From assembly GCF_000429725.1 (NCBI RefSeq), contig NZ_AUCK01000006.1:106723-170722 (forward strand): a stretch of 64,000 nucleotides of DNA, read 5' to 3'. The translations under genes and the position numbers were made by a program. Below the pieces are notes generated by a model. The model was not told where the DNA came from. It saw nothing but the letters and a program-made list of their open reading frames with translations, and searched no databases. The stretch is from Alkalicoccus chagannorensis DSM 18086. GTDB taxonomy: Bacteria > Bacillota > Bacilli > Bacillales > Salisediminibacteriaceae. This document shows, piece by piece, positions 52,907 through 60,858 of the stretch (the first letter of the stretch is position 1; the number at the start of each line of letters is the position of its first letter).

Positions 52907-53200
52907 ATGAGGGGGAAGCAGTCCTCTTATTCTTTCATTAACGCGTACCTCCTTCGTTTTTCCGATTCCCTGCATGGGCTGTCGGAAGACGCGCGGCGCC
53001 GGATCGTCAAGCAGCAGCAGGAAGAGATGGAGGCGGCGCTGGAGCTTCAGCGTCAGGCCGGCAAACACGAGCAGGAAGCCGTTCGGGACGTCCTCCATGC
53101 GTATCCCTCGCCGAAACAGGCTGCCTATCAGCGCACGGCGGCGCTGTTCTACGGAGAGGGAAACGAGGCCCCGGGCAGTGCCGCCGGTGACAGCCACTAA
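52907..53200 (+). CDS. HAAS-domain small protein
   Basis: 97 residues from the ATG at 52907 (SD CGGAGGG; an in-frame ATG at 52901 is too close). It starts SSYSFINAYLLRFSDSLHGL and continues SEDARRRIVKQQQEEMEAALE, the HAAS helical domain found at the start of several Bacillus membrane proteins. It lacks the usual membrane part. Divergent from the RRNPP regulator, so possibly a target. Confidence 0.68.
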   Translation: MRGKQSSYSFINAYLLRFSDSLHGLSEDARRRIVKQQQEEMEAALELQRQAGKHEQEAVRDVLHAYPSPKQAAYQRTAALFYGEGNEAPGSAAGDSH

Positions 53201-53291
53201 GGAAGAAGACCGACCCCTTGTGAGGAAGCGGAGCGGTGTGCGTAAGCCGAGCAAGGACGTCCAAAGAAAACAGCAGAGCAGCACGAACGAC

Positions 53292-53328
53292 GATCCCCCT
53301 TCGGAAGCCTCGCTCCCGGAGGGGGATT
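53292..53328 (+). terminator. Hairpin after the HAAS gene
   Basis: ATCCCCCTTCGG pairs with CCGGAGGGGGAT through an interior loop, followed by TCTG. It sits 90 bases past the HAAS gene and before modA. Confidence 0.5.
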
Positions 53329-53477
53329 CTGCGTGGAACAGCGCTGGCAGAGGAAGAACCAAAGGGTGTACAATAAAGGAACATGCCCGCCGGCGCTTCA
53401 ACTGAAGACGCCCCGGCAGACCTTCCCTGAGGGGCGCTGGTCAAGGGATTCACTACATTTGGTAAGGAGATCCGTCC

Positions 53478-54275
53478 ATGAAGCAGAGACAACCATGGCT
53501 CGGCATGGCCTTTCTGGTCGCCGTCGGGTGCAGCAACGAAGCAGCAGAAACGGAAGAAACGGAAGAAACGGCCTCCTCGGAAGAAGCCGAGCAGACGATC
53601 AACGTAGGAGCTGCGGCTGATTTATATCATGCCTTCACCGTCCTCGGCGAAGAGGTCGAAGAGGAAACGGGGATCGGCGTGACCTTTTCCTTTGGTTCGA
53701 CCGGCCAGATGACACACCAGATTGAGCAGGGGGCGTCCTACGACGTGTTTGCTGCGGCGCACGAATCGTATATTGACCGGCTGATCGACGCGGATGCGGT
53801 CGACGAAGCATCCAAGCAGCGCTATGCTGTCGGGCAGATCGGCATCATGCACGATGGAAACACGGCAGAGGCGCTGTCGGTGGAAGACCTTACCGGGGAA
53901 GACATCGAACGCATTGCCATCGCCAATCCGGAGCACGCGCCCTACGGGGAAGCTGCGCAGCAGGCGCTGGAAACGTGGGGCATTTGGGACGAGGTCGAAG
54001 ACAAGCTCGTCTATGGTGAAAATATCCGGCAGACCCTGCAGTACACGGAATCGGGGAATGTCGATGCCGGCATCGTTGCGCTCGCGCTTTCCATCGAATC
54101 GGACCTTCTCTACGATCCGATCGATCCCGGTGATCACGAGCCGATTGTGCAGGCGCTGGCGGTTCCGTCGCGGAGCGAGCAGCCGGAAGCCGCGGCAGTG
54201 TTTATCGAGTACCTTTTTTCAGATGAAGGCCAGGACATCATGAACGACTATGGTTTCCGCCTTCCCGAGGAGTAA
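53478..54275 (+). CDS. modA: Molybdate-binding lipoprotein ModA
   Basis: A 265-residue periplasmic-binding-type protein. Short signal with lipobox (LVAVGC, Cys18), an acidic Glu/Thr-rich linker (19-38), then the ModA fold (INVGAAADLYHAFTVLGEEVE; FSFGSTGQMTHQIEQGASYD; YTESGNVDAGIVALAL). The oxyanion-binding serine in the AASL-like motif is AADL here, but FGSTGQ is kept. SD AAGGAG. It is followed by modB after three bases. Confidence 0.88.
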   Translation: MKQRQPWLGMAFLVAVGCSNEAAETEETEETASSEEAEQTINVGAAADLYHAFTVLGEEVEEETGIGVTFSFGSTGQMTHQIEQGASYDVFAAAHESYIDRLIDADAVDEASKQRYAVGQIGIMHDGNTAEALSVEDLTGEDIERIAIANPEHAPYGEAAQQALETWGIWDEVEDKLVYGENIRQTLQYTESGNVDAGIVALALSIESDLLYDPIDPGDHEPIVQALAVPSRSEQPEAAAVFIEYLFSDEGQDIMNDYGFRLPEE

Positions 54276-54278
54276 GGC

Positions 54279-54941
54279 ATGCTGGAGTTAATCGGATTTC
54301 CCCTGTACCTCTCGTTGAAAGTCAGCGTCATCGCCACCGCTGCGGCCTTCGTAATCGGCATTTTGTTTGCCTGGCTCGTGACCGTTCATAAAAACAGATG
54401 GACCGAGCTTCTTTCCTTAATCCTGATGCTGCCGCTGGTGCTTCCGCCGACGGTCGTCGGCTACTACCTGCTGGTGACCCTCGGAACGAACAGCTGGTTC
54501 GGAGCGGCCCTCGAACGCATCACCGGTTCCTCGATCCTGTTCACCTGGCAGGCGGCCGTCATCGCCGCGTCGATTGCAGCGCTGCCGTTGATCATCCGGC
54601 CGATGCAGGCCGCTTTCGATTCCATTCATCCAGGGACCCTCGAAGCGGCGCAGCTGGACGGCGCCAATCAGTGGCAGATTTTCCGCAGGATCATGCTCCC
54701 CCTCTCCTACCGCGGGATCATGGCGGGCATTGTCCTCGGTTTCGCCAGAGCCATGGGCGAATTCGGTGCGACCATCATGGTGGCAGGCAATATTCCCGGG
54801 CAGACACAGACGCTGTCGATCGCGATCTATGACGCGGTGCAGGCGAACCGGATGGCCGATGCGAACATCATGGTGCTCGTCTTGAGTGTGACGACGATCG
54901 CCATCCTGCTCTTGGCTACGACCGTCTTCAAAGCGAAATAA
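54279..54941 (+). CDS. modB: Molybdate ABC transporter permease ModB
   Basis: A 220-residue permease with five hydrophobic helices. The EAA loop that contacts the ATPase is present (EAAQLDGANQWQIFRRIMLPL). ModB-typical segments LPLVLPPTVVGYYLL and RAMGEFGATIMVAGNIPGQTQTLS are seen. No modC follows; a terminator comes after 70 bases, so the ATPase must be encoded elsewhere or shared, as in B. subtilis, which lacks a dedicated modC in its operon. Confidence 0.92.
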   Translation: MLELIGFPLYLSLKVSVIATAAAFVIGILFAWLVTVHKNRWTELLSLILMLPLVLPPTVVGYYLLVTLGTNSWFGAALERITGSSILFTWQAAVIAASIAALPLIIRPMQAAFDSIHPGTLEAAQLDGANQWQIFRRIMLPLSYRGIMAGIVLGFARAMGEFGATIMVAGNIPGQTQTLSIAIYDAVQANRMADANIMVLVLSVTTIAILLLATTVFKAK

Positions 54942-55010
54942 GGCAGAGGACGCTCGGCTAGGGATGGGAAGCTCCGAAGCGGTGTCACTCAGGCCGTCCT
55001 GCACGAAACA

Positions 55011-55039
55011 GCCCCCTGCGGACATCCTCCGCAGGGGGC
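55011..55039 (+). terminator. modAB terminator
   Basis: GCCCCCTGCGG pairs with CCGCAGGGGGC around ACATCCT, followed by GTTCGTTTG. Confidence 0.75.
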
Positions 55040-55132
55040 GTTCGTTTGTGCTGTTCGTACAAGTACATACGTTGTTACAGGCGGAAGACGGCGTCGCGCG
55101 CTTGTGCTCTGATAAGAGTCAAAGAGGTCGAG

Positions 55133-55327
55133 TCACGAACCGCCGGGCCCTCCGCGTCCCTGGCCTTTCTGAAATTCGGTGAGTGCCTGCCGCTTCTCCG
55201 AAGAGGTGTCCGCGTTGGACGTGGACGGTTCCTGGATCGCGTTCTTCTTTTGGAGCCGGCGCCGGTCCTGGATGATCCAGGCCGCCGTCCCCGACACGAG
55301 GAGAACGCCTGCGAGTATCTGCAGCAT
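55133..55327 (-). CDS. 64-aa single-span protein with charged tail
   Basis: The ATG at 55327 follows AAAGGTGATG. Residues 1-19 form one hydrophobic helix (LQILAGVLLVSGTAAWII); the rest is charged and Gln/Ser/Gly-rich, ending in GRGGPGGS. No family recognised. Confidence 0.58.
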   Translation of the reverse strand: MLQILAGVLLVSGTAAWIIQDRRRLQKKNAIQEPSTSNADTSSEKRQALTEFQKGQGRGGPGGS

Positions 55328-55479
55328 CGTATCATCACCTTTCGTCAAATCATAGTCGCTCCGGGCCGCTTCCTGCGAAGCAGGCCCTGGTGCTGTTCCA
55401 AAAGAATGGGACGCCTGCTTCTCTCTTGTACGGATACCCCCGCAGCAACGTTTCAGGAAAAGGGCCGGGTGTTCTTGCA

Positions 55480-55516
55480 AAAAAACGCCGCCTCCCCAGC
55501 TGGAGGGAGGCGGCGT
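55480..55516 (-). terminator. Terminator of the 94-aa gene
   Basis: CGCCGCCTCCC pairs with GGGAGGCGGCG across six bases, then TTTTTTGC on the minus strand, nine bases past the stop. Confidence 0.8.
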
Positions 55517-55524
55517 GTCGTCGA

Positions 55525-55809
55525 TCAGGATACAGAAGAGGCGATTTTTTTCAGCGACGACAGCACCTGCTGCTTATTTTCCCCCGCCAGGGAGAGCGCA
55601 AGCAGTTCGTACGCCGTCCGCAGATCAATCAGGAAGCAGTCATGCGTCGCCGTGTCGTACACAAAATGAGACAGCGCCTCCCCTTTGTAGCCATCGACCA
55701 GCTTGTACTGCTCGATATCCATCAGATCGCGCATGCCGTTCTGTGCCAGCTCCATGAATTCTTCCCGAGTGACTTTCCTTTCTGCTGTAAAAGAAACAGA
55801 TTCGCTCAT
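55525..55809 (-). CDS. 94-aa soluble protein of unknown family
   Basis: The ATG at 55809 (MSESVSFTAERKVT) lies nine bases after GGTGGAG. It looks like a small alpha/beta domain with repeated hydrophobic/charged alternation (REEFMELAQNGMRDLMDIEQ, KGEALSHFVYDTATHDC) and a helical C-terminus (ELLALSLAGENKQQVLSSLK). A degraded paralogue lies at 51640-51776. Monocistronic. Function unknown. Confidence 0.65.
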   Translation of the reverse strand: MSESVSFTAERKVTREEFMELAQNGMRDLMDIEQYKLVDGYKGEALSHFVYDTATHDCFLIDLRTAYELLALSLAGENKQQVLSSLKKIASSVS

Positions 55810-55947
55810 GACCATCATCTCCACCTTTTTCCATAGTCCGCAGGTGTTCGTGCAACAGGTCCTCTTCGAACCGGGCACGACCTGCACCGCCTTCTACTTT
55901 AGCACGTCCGCTCCGCTGCGCAAATGACGATGCTCACGAAGCGTACA

Positions 55948-56145
55948 TCAGAGCAGATTGATCAGCAGAAAGACGCCGACCAACGAAGCAATCACAATCA
56001 GCATCCCGAGCCAGCTGAAGCTGTTCGCCATTTCCGTCAGCGCCCCGGCTTTGCCGCGCTGCTCGGCATCCTTGGCCGCACCGAGGCGGTTCTTCTTATG
56101 CTCTTCCTGCTTCATCTTCTCCCTATCCCTCTTCGGATCACTCAT
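55948..56145 (-). CDS. 65-aa DUF6366-like small membrane protein
   Basis: The ATG at 56145 is preceded by GAAGGTGACAAGG; the GTG nine bases upstream lies inside that SD. The N-terminus is highly charged (MSDPKRDREKMKQEEHKKNR), then GAL-TEMANSFSWLGM and one C-terminal transmembrane helix (LIVIASLVGVFLLINLL). This matches the layout of the small Bacillaceae DUF6366 proteins as I remember them. Role unknown. Confidence 0.6.
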   Translation of the reverse strand: MSDPKRDREKMKQEEHKKNRLGAAKDAEQRGKAGALTEMANSFSWLGMLIVIASLVGVFLLINLL

Positions 56146-56208
56146 CCTTGTCACCTTCCTTCCGTCCTACCATCGTACCTACACCGTAGCACAGAAGGGA
56201 TAATATGT

Positions 56209-56246
56209 AAAAACCCCCCAGCCCCCTGAAAACACAGGGAAGCCGG
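56209..56246 (-). terminator. Rhodopsin gene terminator
   Basis: On the minus strand CCGGCTTCCCTG pairs with CAGGGGGCTGG (one mismatch region), then GGGGTTTTTACA. It lies just past the rhodopsin stop. Confidence 0.65.
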
Positions 56247-56262
56247 GAGGACGCAGGGCAGA

Positions 56263-57006
56263 TCAGGTTCCTTTTTTGGCCATGATCGACATCGTCTTCA
56301 CCGCGAAGAAGGCGATGAGGCCGAAACCGACTTTGTTCGTCAAATCAGCAAAATTGTAGATGAGTTCCCGCACGAGCTGCACTTCGATGCCGGAAGAGAA
56401 CAGCGTCACGGCGTAGCCGATCGGATAAATCGCCCAGCCGATCAGGATGAACAGGCGCATGTTGAGCAGCGCCTTGCGGATCGGTGCCGGACGCTCGTTG
56501 GCGGCCGTTGTCACACTCGTATACAGCAGGTAAATGATATAGAACCAGGCGAGCGTACCGAGGACGAAGCTCCAGAGCCCGAGCTGAGTGAAGTCTCCAG
56601 CGGCATTGATCGACGTTTCGCCGATATAACCGGAGACGATCATGACCACGTCAGCCACGAGCAGCTTCGTCAACAGAATCCCGCCGATTCGGCCTTTCAA
56701 CCCAAGCAGCAGCGGAAATTTGATCAGCAGCAGCGGCGTCGTAATGAGCCAGTCGATATACCGGATTTCGGTCGGGAATCCTTCAATCTCCGAAATCAGC
56801 CCCGAAGTACCGACAGCATCTTTCATGAAATAGTAATGCACAGCGGCGACGAACGTCACGAGCGCCGCAACCGTAGCAGTGGAGCGGTATTCCGGACTCA
56901 GACTGTTCCGCTCTACCAGGAAGAACAACGTACCAGCAGCCATACCGACAAACCCGACCCAAAACATATATTGCGTCGCGAGGACTAAAAAGTTCATCTC
57001 TTCCAT
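56263..57006 (-). CDS. Microbial rhodopsin, light-driven proton pump with DTK motif
   Basis: 247 residues, seven helices. Helix C reads RYIDWLITTPLLLIK: R82, proton acceptor D85, T89, and K96 at the donor position where proteorhodopsins have Glu. H57 in helix B (AAVHYYFM) can pair with D85. Retinal lysine K225 with counter-ion D221 lies in NFADLTNKVGFG. The numbering and motif are those of Exiguobacterium sibiricum rhodopsin. L93 predicts green absorption. SD GAGGAGGAAAC. No retinal-synthesis gene is adjacent, so retinal must come from elsewhere. Expected outward H+ pumping, useful for an alkaliphile. Confidence 0.95.
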   Translation of the reverse strand: MEEMNFLVLATQYMFWVGFVGMAAGTLFFLVERNSLSPEYRSTATVAALVTFVAAVHYYFMKDAVGTSGLISEIEGFPTEIRYIDWLITTPLLLIKFPLLLGLKGRIGGILLTKLLVADVVMIVSGYIGETSINAAGDFTQLGLWSFVLGTLAWFYIIYLLYTSVTTAANERPAPIRKALLNMRLFILIGWAIYPIGYAVTLFSSGIEVQLVRELIYNFADLTNKVGFGLIAFFAVKTMSIMAKKGT

Positions 57007-57597
57007 TGTCGTTTCCTCCTCATTTCTTACACGAACGAGGGACGGTCCTTGACCAAAGGAGGAAGGAGAAAACGTAGCGGCCGATCATCGATGGCATTGG
57101 CAGCGGAGCATCACGTCCGGACTCGGTAAAAAGGTAAAAAAGGATATGAAATCCTGAAGCGGGTGTTTTCGGCACCACGCCGACGACAACCTCGAAGCGG
57201 CATGGCCAGAAAAAGTGTCGGGCAGAAAGTCATCAGCTCCTTCCTTCAAAAAATACATTTAAAAGTATAATGATTCATCGCGTGTTCTCTCACCAAAACT
57301 CCTTTGGTACCTTTTATTATAGGCCGATATGGAGAAAGCACGAAGCAAACAGCCTCCGCGAAATAAAGAAAATCGTGAAAGGATCCGTCCTATTTCTAAG
57401 CGGATGGAACCGGGTCCACAACGGTCTTTTTATTGAAAACAGCCGCCAAACATAGGAGGAAATGCAGGAATTGGCTATTTTTATTCGTTTTTTATGCAGG
57501 CGGGAGTCCTCGTATTGTGTGGGCGGCTCTTCTGGAGGGGCCCGCATCGGATGACAGGTGCAGGCGTTTCATCGCCGCGCCCAGACTGGAGAGAGGG
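57007..57597. other. Intergenic region upstream of the rhodopsin gene
   Basis: No gene is supported. A short AGGAT/ATCCT hairpin followed by T6 (on the minus strand, near 57137-57160) lies between the rhodopsin gene and its likely promoter region and could act as a leader attenuator. The part right of 57240 is AT-richer. Confidence 0.35.
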
Positions 57598-57795
57598 GAC
57601 TGGTATGAAGCGAGGCGACAGGGTTTCGTCGTGAGTCGACAAGGTTGCTGCCATACCTCGACGTACCTCTCGCTTCTTTTGGCGAGATAGCGGCCGTTTG
57701 GCGGACTTTTCCCACGAGTCGACGGACTTTTGCGGTGGGGCAACAAGGTTGAAGGGAGCCGTCGACAAGGTTGACCCGTCGAGTCGACAGGCTTT
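57598..57795. repeat. Degenerate 21-22-bp-period array, GTCGACAAGGTTG keyword
   Basis: The keyword GTCGACAAGGTTG or GTCGACGGACTTTT recurs at about 57632, 57717, 57752 and 57773, with half-kept copies between (GGCGACAGGGTTT near 57605, GCAACAAGGTTG near 57740). Units are 21-22 bp where they are adjacent. Same period as the arrays at 424, 5099 and 10097, with another keyword. Confidence 0.6.
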
Positions 57796-57977
57796 TCCTC
57801 CATGCAGCGTCCGCACCCCATCTACATAGGAAAAAATCCCATAACCCTTCCGTGCATGATACACTATGCCTAAACCAACGGCAGACGCGTCCGGCGGGCG
57901 GTATACAGGACCGGCACTACATAGAAGCACGCCGCAGGCAGCATGCCGTATTCTATTAAAAAAGGAAGGTATCCTAT

Positions 57978-58553
57978 ATGAGCAGCATCCAATTCCGACC
58001 GTTTGAAAAAAAGGACCAGCAGCGGCTGATCGACTGGATCGAGTCGCCGGCTTTTCTCGTGCAGTGGGGCGGTCCACAGTTTACGTATCCTTTGACCGAA
58101 GAACAACTCGACGAGTATCGGGAATCGGGAGAAAAGGAGAACGCTGACAGACTCATTTACAGCGTGCTGGATGCGGAAACCGACGCCGTCATTGGACACA
58201 TTTCCCTCAGCGCGATCGAAAAAGAAAATGGATCGGCGCGCATCGGCAAGGTGCTCGTCGGGGACAACGCAGGACGGGGCGGAGGAATCGGCACGAAGAT
58301 GATCCGGGAGATGCTCCGTATCGCGTTCGACGAGCTGCAGCTGCACCGGGTGGGACTCGGCGTGTATGACTTCAACACACCCGCCATCGCCTGTTATGAA
58401 AAAGCCGGCTTCTCCCGGGACGGCCGGCTCCGCGACGTACGCAAAGTCGACGGCAGCTACTGGAGCCTGATCGAAATGAGTATCCTGGAGACAGAGTGGG
58501 AAGAGGTCCAGCACAAGCCAGAGAGGAGCAGTCATGCTGAGGAACGAAGCTGA
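57978..58553 (+). CDS. GNAT acetyltransferase (RimJ/RimL type), parental copy
   Basis: 191 residues. Acetyl-CoA motif A: ARIGKVLVGDNAGRGGGIG and TKMIREML; motif B: NTPAIACYEKAGFSRDG; the conserved N-terminal FRPF and WIESP. A near-identical copy is embedded in the gene at 60859-61785. SD AAAGGAAGG. The 3' end overlaps the next gene by 20 bases. Substrate unknown. Confidence 0.9.
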   Translation: MSSIQFRPFEKKDQQRLIDWIESPAFLVQWGGPQFTYPLTEEQLDEYRESGEKENADRLIYSVLDAETDAVIGHISLSAIEKENGSARIGKVLVGDNAGRGGGIGTKMIREMLRIAFDELQLHRVGLGVYDFNTPAIACYEKAGFSRDGRLRDVRKVDGSYWSLIEMSILETEWEEVQHKPERSSHAEERS

Positions 58554-59094
58554 TGTTCGCCGGATTATCGAAGAGGACACCTGGATGATGGACATCCTCC
58601 GGACGGCAGCCCGCCTGAAACTGCCGGACGGCTGGATCTGCGCCGGTTTTGTCCGAACGAAAATCTGGGACACGCTGCACGGGTATAGGGATCGGACACC
58701 GATCGCAGACGTGGACGTCATTTATTTCGACCCGACGGACCAGAGCGAAGCGATAGAGAAAGCATACGAAGCCGAACTGTACGCCCTCCGCCCCGACGTT
58801 CCCCGGTCGGTGAAAAATGAAGCAAGGATGCATGAAGTGAACGACATCGCTCCCTACACGTCCGCGGAAGATGCCATCGCCCGCTTTCCAGAGACGGCGA
58901 CGGCCATCGGGGTGAAACTGCATGACGATGATCAGCTGCAGCTGACGGCTCCCCACGGCGTAGAAGATCTGCTTCATCTGCGGCGGCGCCCCACACCCGC
59001 CTTTCAAGCAGGGACGGACCTCTATTCTGTCTATGTCCGGCGGGGCATCGAAAAAAACTGGCAGGCCAAGTGGCCACATGTGAAAAACAGCTGA
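58534..59094 (+). CDS. Nucleotidyltransferase family protein (NTP_transf_6 type)
   Basis: 186 residues, with LPDGWICAGFVRTKIWD and TPIADVDVIYFDP: the Gly and DxD-like metal motif of the COG3575/NTP_transf_6 family of minimal nucleotidyltransferases. EARMHEVND and GVEDLLHLRRRPTP complete the family pattern. SD AGAGAGGAGC inside the preceding GNAT gene. No assigned function in the family. Confidence 0.85.
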   Translation: MLRNEADVRRIIEEDTWMMDILRTAARLKLPDGWICAGFVRTKIWDTLHGYRDRTPIADVDVIYFDPTDQSEAIEKAYEAELYALRPDVPRSVKNEARMHEVNDIAPYTSAEDAIARFPETATAIGVKLHDDDQLQLTAPHGVEDLLHLRRRPTPAFQAGTDLYSVYVRRGIEKNWQAKWPHVKNS

Positions 59095-59129
59095 CCCCTG
59101 CCAACGAGGCAGGAGAAAGAGAGGCATGC

Positions 59130-59576
59130 ATGCACCTTCGCTATCACACGTACAGAGGTATGCCGGAGGAAGCACTTCTGGCCGACCTGCAGCAGCTGCA
59201 TCAGGACGTGTTCGGAGGAAGCGACGATCTTGCAGAGAAAATGGCACGAAAACAAGGGCTGCTTCTTCTCACGGCGCAGGAAGGAGACACCCTCGTCGGC
59301 TACAAAGTCGGCTATCCGCTGGAGGAGCGGACCTTTTACAGCTGGCTCGGCGGCGTGGCACCCGGGCATAGAAGACGCGGGATTGCCAAAGCCCTCATGG
59401 ACATGCAGCATTACATACTCCGTCAGGAAGGCTATACGCATGTTCAGACGAAAACGAGAAACCAGTGGCGCAGCATGATCCTCTGCAACCTCCAAAGCGG
59501 CTTTGACATCATCGATACATACCTTACTAGTGACTTTTCGTCAAATGTTTGTGAAAAAAGACGACACCTTGTTTGA
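59130..59576 (+). CDS. GNAT acetyltransferase with C-terminus replaced by an IS remnant
   Basis: 148 residues from the ATG at 59130 (SD AGAGAGG). Intact motif A (WLGGVAPGHRRRGIAKALMDM) and motif B region (QTKTRNQWRSMILCNLQSGFDIIDTY). After DTY the sequence enters the remnant IS at 59560-59814, giving an unrelated end (SSNVCEKRRHLV). The last strand of the fold is therefore probably altered; activity is uncertain. Confidence 0.75.
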   Translation: MHLRYHTYRGMPEEALLADLQQLHQDVFGGSDDLAEKMARKQGLLLLTAQEGDTLVGYKVGYPLEERTFYSWLGGVAPGHRRRGIAKALMDMQHYILRQEGYTHVQTKTRNQWRSMILCNLQSGFDIIDTYLTSDFSSNVCEKRRHLV

Positions 59577-59814
59577 TTCTTTTCTTCAGATAGAAACCTG
59601 GGATGGATTGCCTCGAATCCAGCGCTTTCTGTGAAGACTCAACCATGATGCTGTTGCGATTCGTCATGCCGTTCTTCTTCCGTGGAGCAATGGTGTAGAG
59701 GAGGGGCATGTGCATCGATTAAAAGTGCAAAAAGCCATCATGTATGGGAGAGGTTCCTTCGACTTATTACGGAAACGTGTATTACATCAATCTCTTCTGT
59801 AATAAGGTGTCGTC
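59560..59814 (+). mobile_element. ISL3-family transposase remnant with terminal inverted repeats
   Basis: GACGACACCTT (59560-59570) and its complement AAGGTGTCGTC (59804-59814) bound the segment. Inside, one frame reads NGVEEGHVHRLKVQKAIMYG followed by RGSFDLLRKRVL and stop, the conserved end of ISL3-type transposases; an upstream in-frame stop and frameshift show decay. It is too short to be active. The following 59815-59926 holds nothing recognisable. Confidence 0.75.
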
Positions 59815-59926
59815 ATATTATTTTAGTGAAAAAAGAACGAGAAACACGAACATGAGAAGAGGCACGAGTTCCCCACAACCACGTAAGAGCCACTCACACT
59901 TGACGGTTACACGTCCGTGGTAATAT

Positions 59927-59954
59927 AAAAAAAGAGCGCTTGTTTAAAGCGCTC
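59927..59954 (-). terminator. Terminator of the 53-aa gene
   Basis: GAGCGCTT and AAGCGCTC around GTTTA, followed by T7 on the minus strand, seven bases past the stop. Confidence 0.8.
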
Positions 59955-59960
59955 CATGTT

Positions 59961-60122
59961 TTAATAGTCGTTTAAATACCTTTCCCTTTCTTGCCTCTTT
60001 CTTTCGTACTCTTCTCTTACTTCTTGTCTAGCCTTTTCGTACTTTTCGTTTATTTTTCTTTTCTCCCTGAAAATTTCTTCAAGTCTTTTCTTTCCAGCAT
60101 TTTCATCTCTTATCTTCAACAA
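59961..60122 (-). CDS. 53-aa Lys/Glu/Arg-rich coiled-coil mini-protein
   Basis: A TTG start at 60122 behind AAAGGGAGGT, with a promoter 80 bases upstream (60200-60230) and a terminator after the stop. The peptide is nearly all charged helix (KKRLEEIFREKRKINEKYEK, then ARQEVREEYERKRQER). AT-rich. One of several such genes in this cluster. Unknown family. Confidence 0.62.
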   Translation of the reverse strand: MLKIRDENAGKKRLEEIFREKRKINEKYEKARQEVREEYERKRQERERYLNDY

Positions 60123-60199
60123 ATGAATCTACCTCCCTTTGCTTCGTAATAACTTTGTGGGTTATTTCGACGAGAGTTGTAAAACTTTATGCTAACATT

Positions 60200-60230
60200 A
60201 TTATACCATTTTTATTGATGGCTATGTTAA
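60200..60230 (-). promoter_or_regulatory. Promoter of the 53-aa gene
   Basis: TATAAT (60200-60205) preceded by TGG (extended -10), with TTAACA 19 bases upstream on the minus strand. Confidence 0.55.
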
Positions 60231-60262
60231 AACTCGATGTTGATTTTTATTAAACGAAAGAA

Positions 60263-60299
60263 GAACAGCTTTTAATACCTGATTAGCTGTTCCTTTTTT
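60263..60299 (+). terminator. Orphan terminator
   Basis: GAACAGCT and AGCTGTTC across about 14 bases, then CTTTTTTG on the plus strand. No intact plus-strand gene precedes it; it may be left over from deleted DNA. Confidence 0.6.
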
Positions 60300-60402
60300 G
60301 AGAATATAGTAGTATTGTATCAGGGTTCCTCTTCTTGTTTATCTTCGTGAATTATTTGTTTCATTTAAAAGGGGTGATTTTCCTTATACGAGCATCTGAT
60401 TT

Positions 60403-60567
60403 CTAGTCACACTTGTTTTCAGCCATTGCTTCGTCTTCTGCTTCGATTTCTTTCTTCTTCTGTTTCATTCGCCGATAGAACTCCTCATCGGTTTTGAGGC
60501 GGGTGATGCCCGGCTTGATTATTATGGATTGTATTAACTTCTTGATGATGTTTCTAATCACTATCAT
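60403..60567 (-). CDS. 54-aa mini-protein, PGIxRL family
   Basis: The ATG at 60567 follows GGAAGG. The hydrophobic/basic N-terminus (MIVIRNIIKKLIQSIIIKPG) leads to ITRLKTDEEF and a Lys/Glu helix (RRMKQKKKEIEAEDEA). It shares KKLxxxIxxxPGIxRLxxDxEF with the gene at 46203-46376 on another AT-rich island. Lipid-associated or membrane-surface binding is conceivable from the amphipathic start, but not shown. Confidence 0.68.
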   Translation of the reverse strand: MIVIRNIIKKLIQSIIIKPGITRLKTDEEFYRRMKQKKKEIEAEDEAMAENKCD

Positions 60568-60858
60568 CACTTCCTTCCAGTTTTTGAATTCCTGACAGTA
60601 GATTTTGAACTTTTCTGCGGAACCACAAATTCTCAACGGAGATACTGGTGTGAAAGATGTTCATTCTTGTCTCAACTATAAATGTTTTCCCTCCCAGTGT
60701 CAGCAGTTCTACCTTTCATCATTGAGATGTGATAAAATGAATACAGAACGTATGTTTCTGTCTATTCGAGAGGCTAGGTGGATTACGGACATGGACGATA
60801 ATAATGGGGGAGCACATATTATTAACGAACAACATCAGGAGAGGAAGGTGTGTTAAAC

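Noticed and set aside
53400..53477. Molybdenum-cofactor riboswitch ahead of modA
   Set aside because: Only a simple CGCCCC/GGGGCG hairpin is present; no conserved core.
60605..60856. 83-codon ORF between mini-genes
   Set aside because: No SD, mixed composition, and it overlaps the likely promoter of the gene at 60859.
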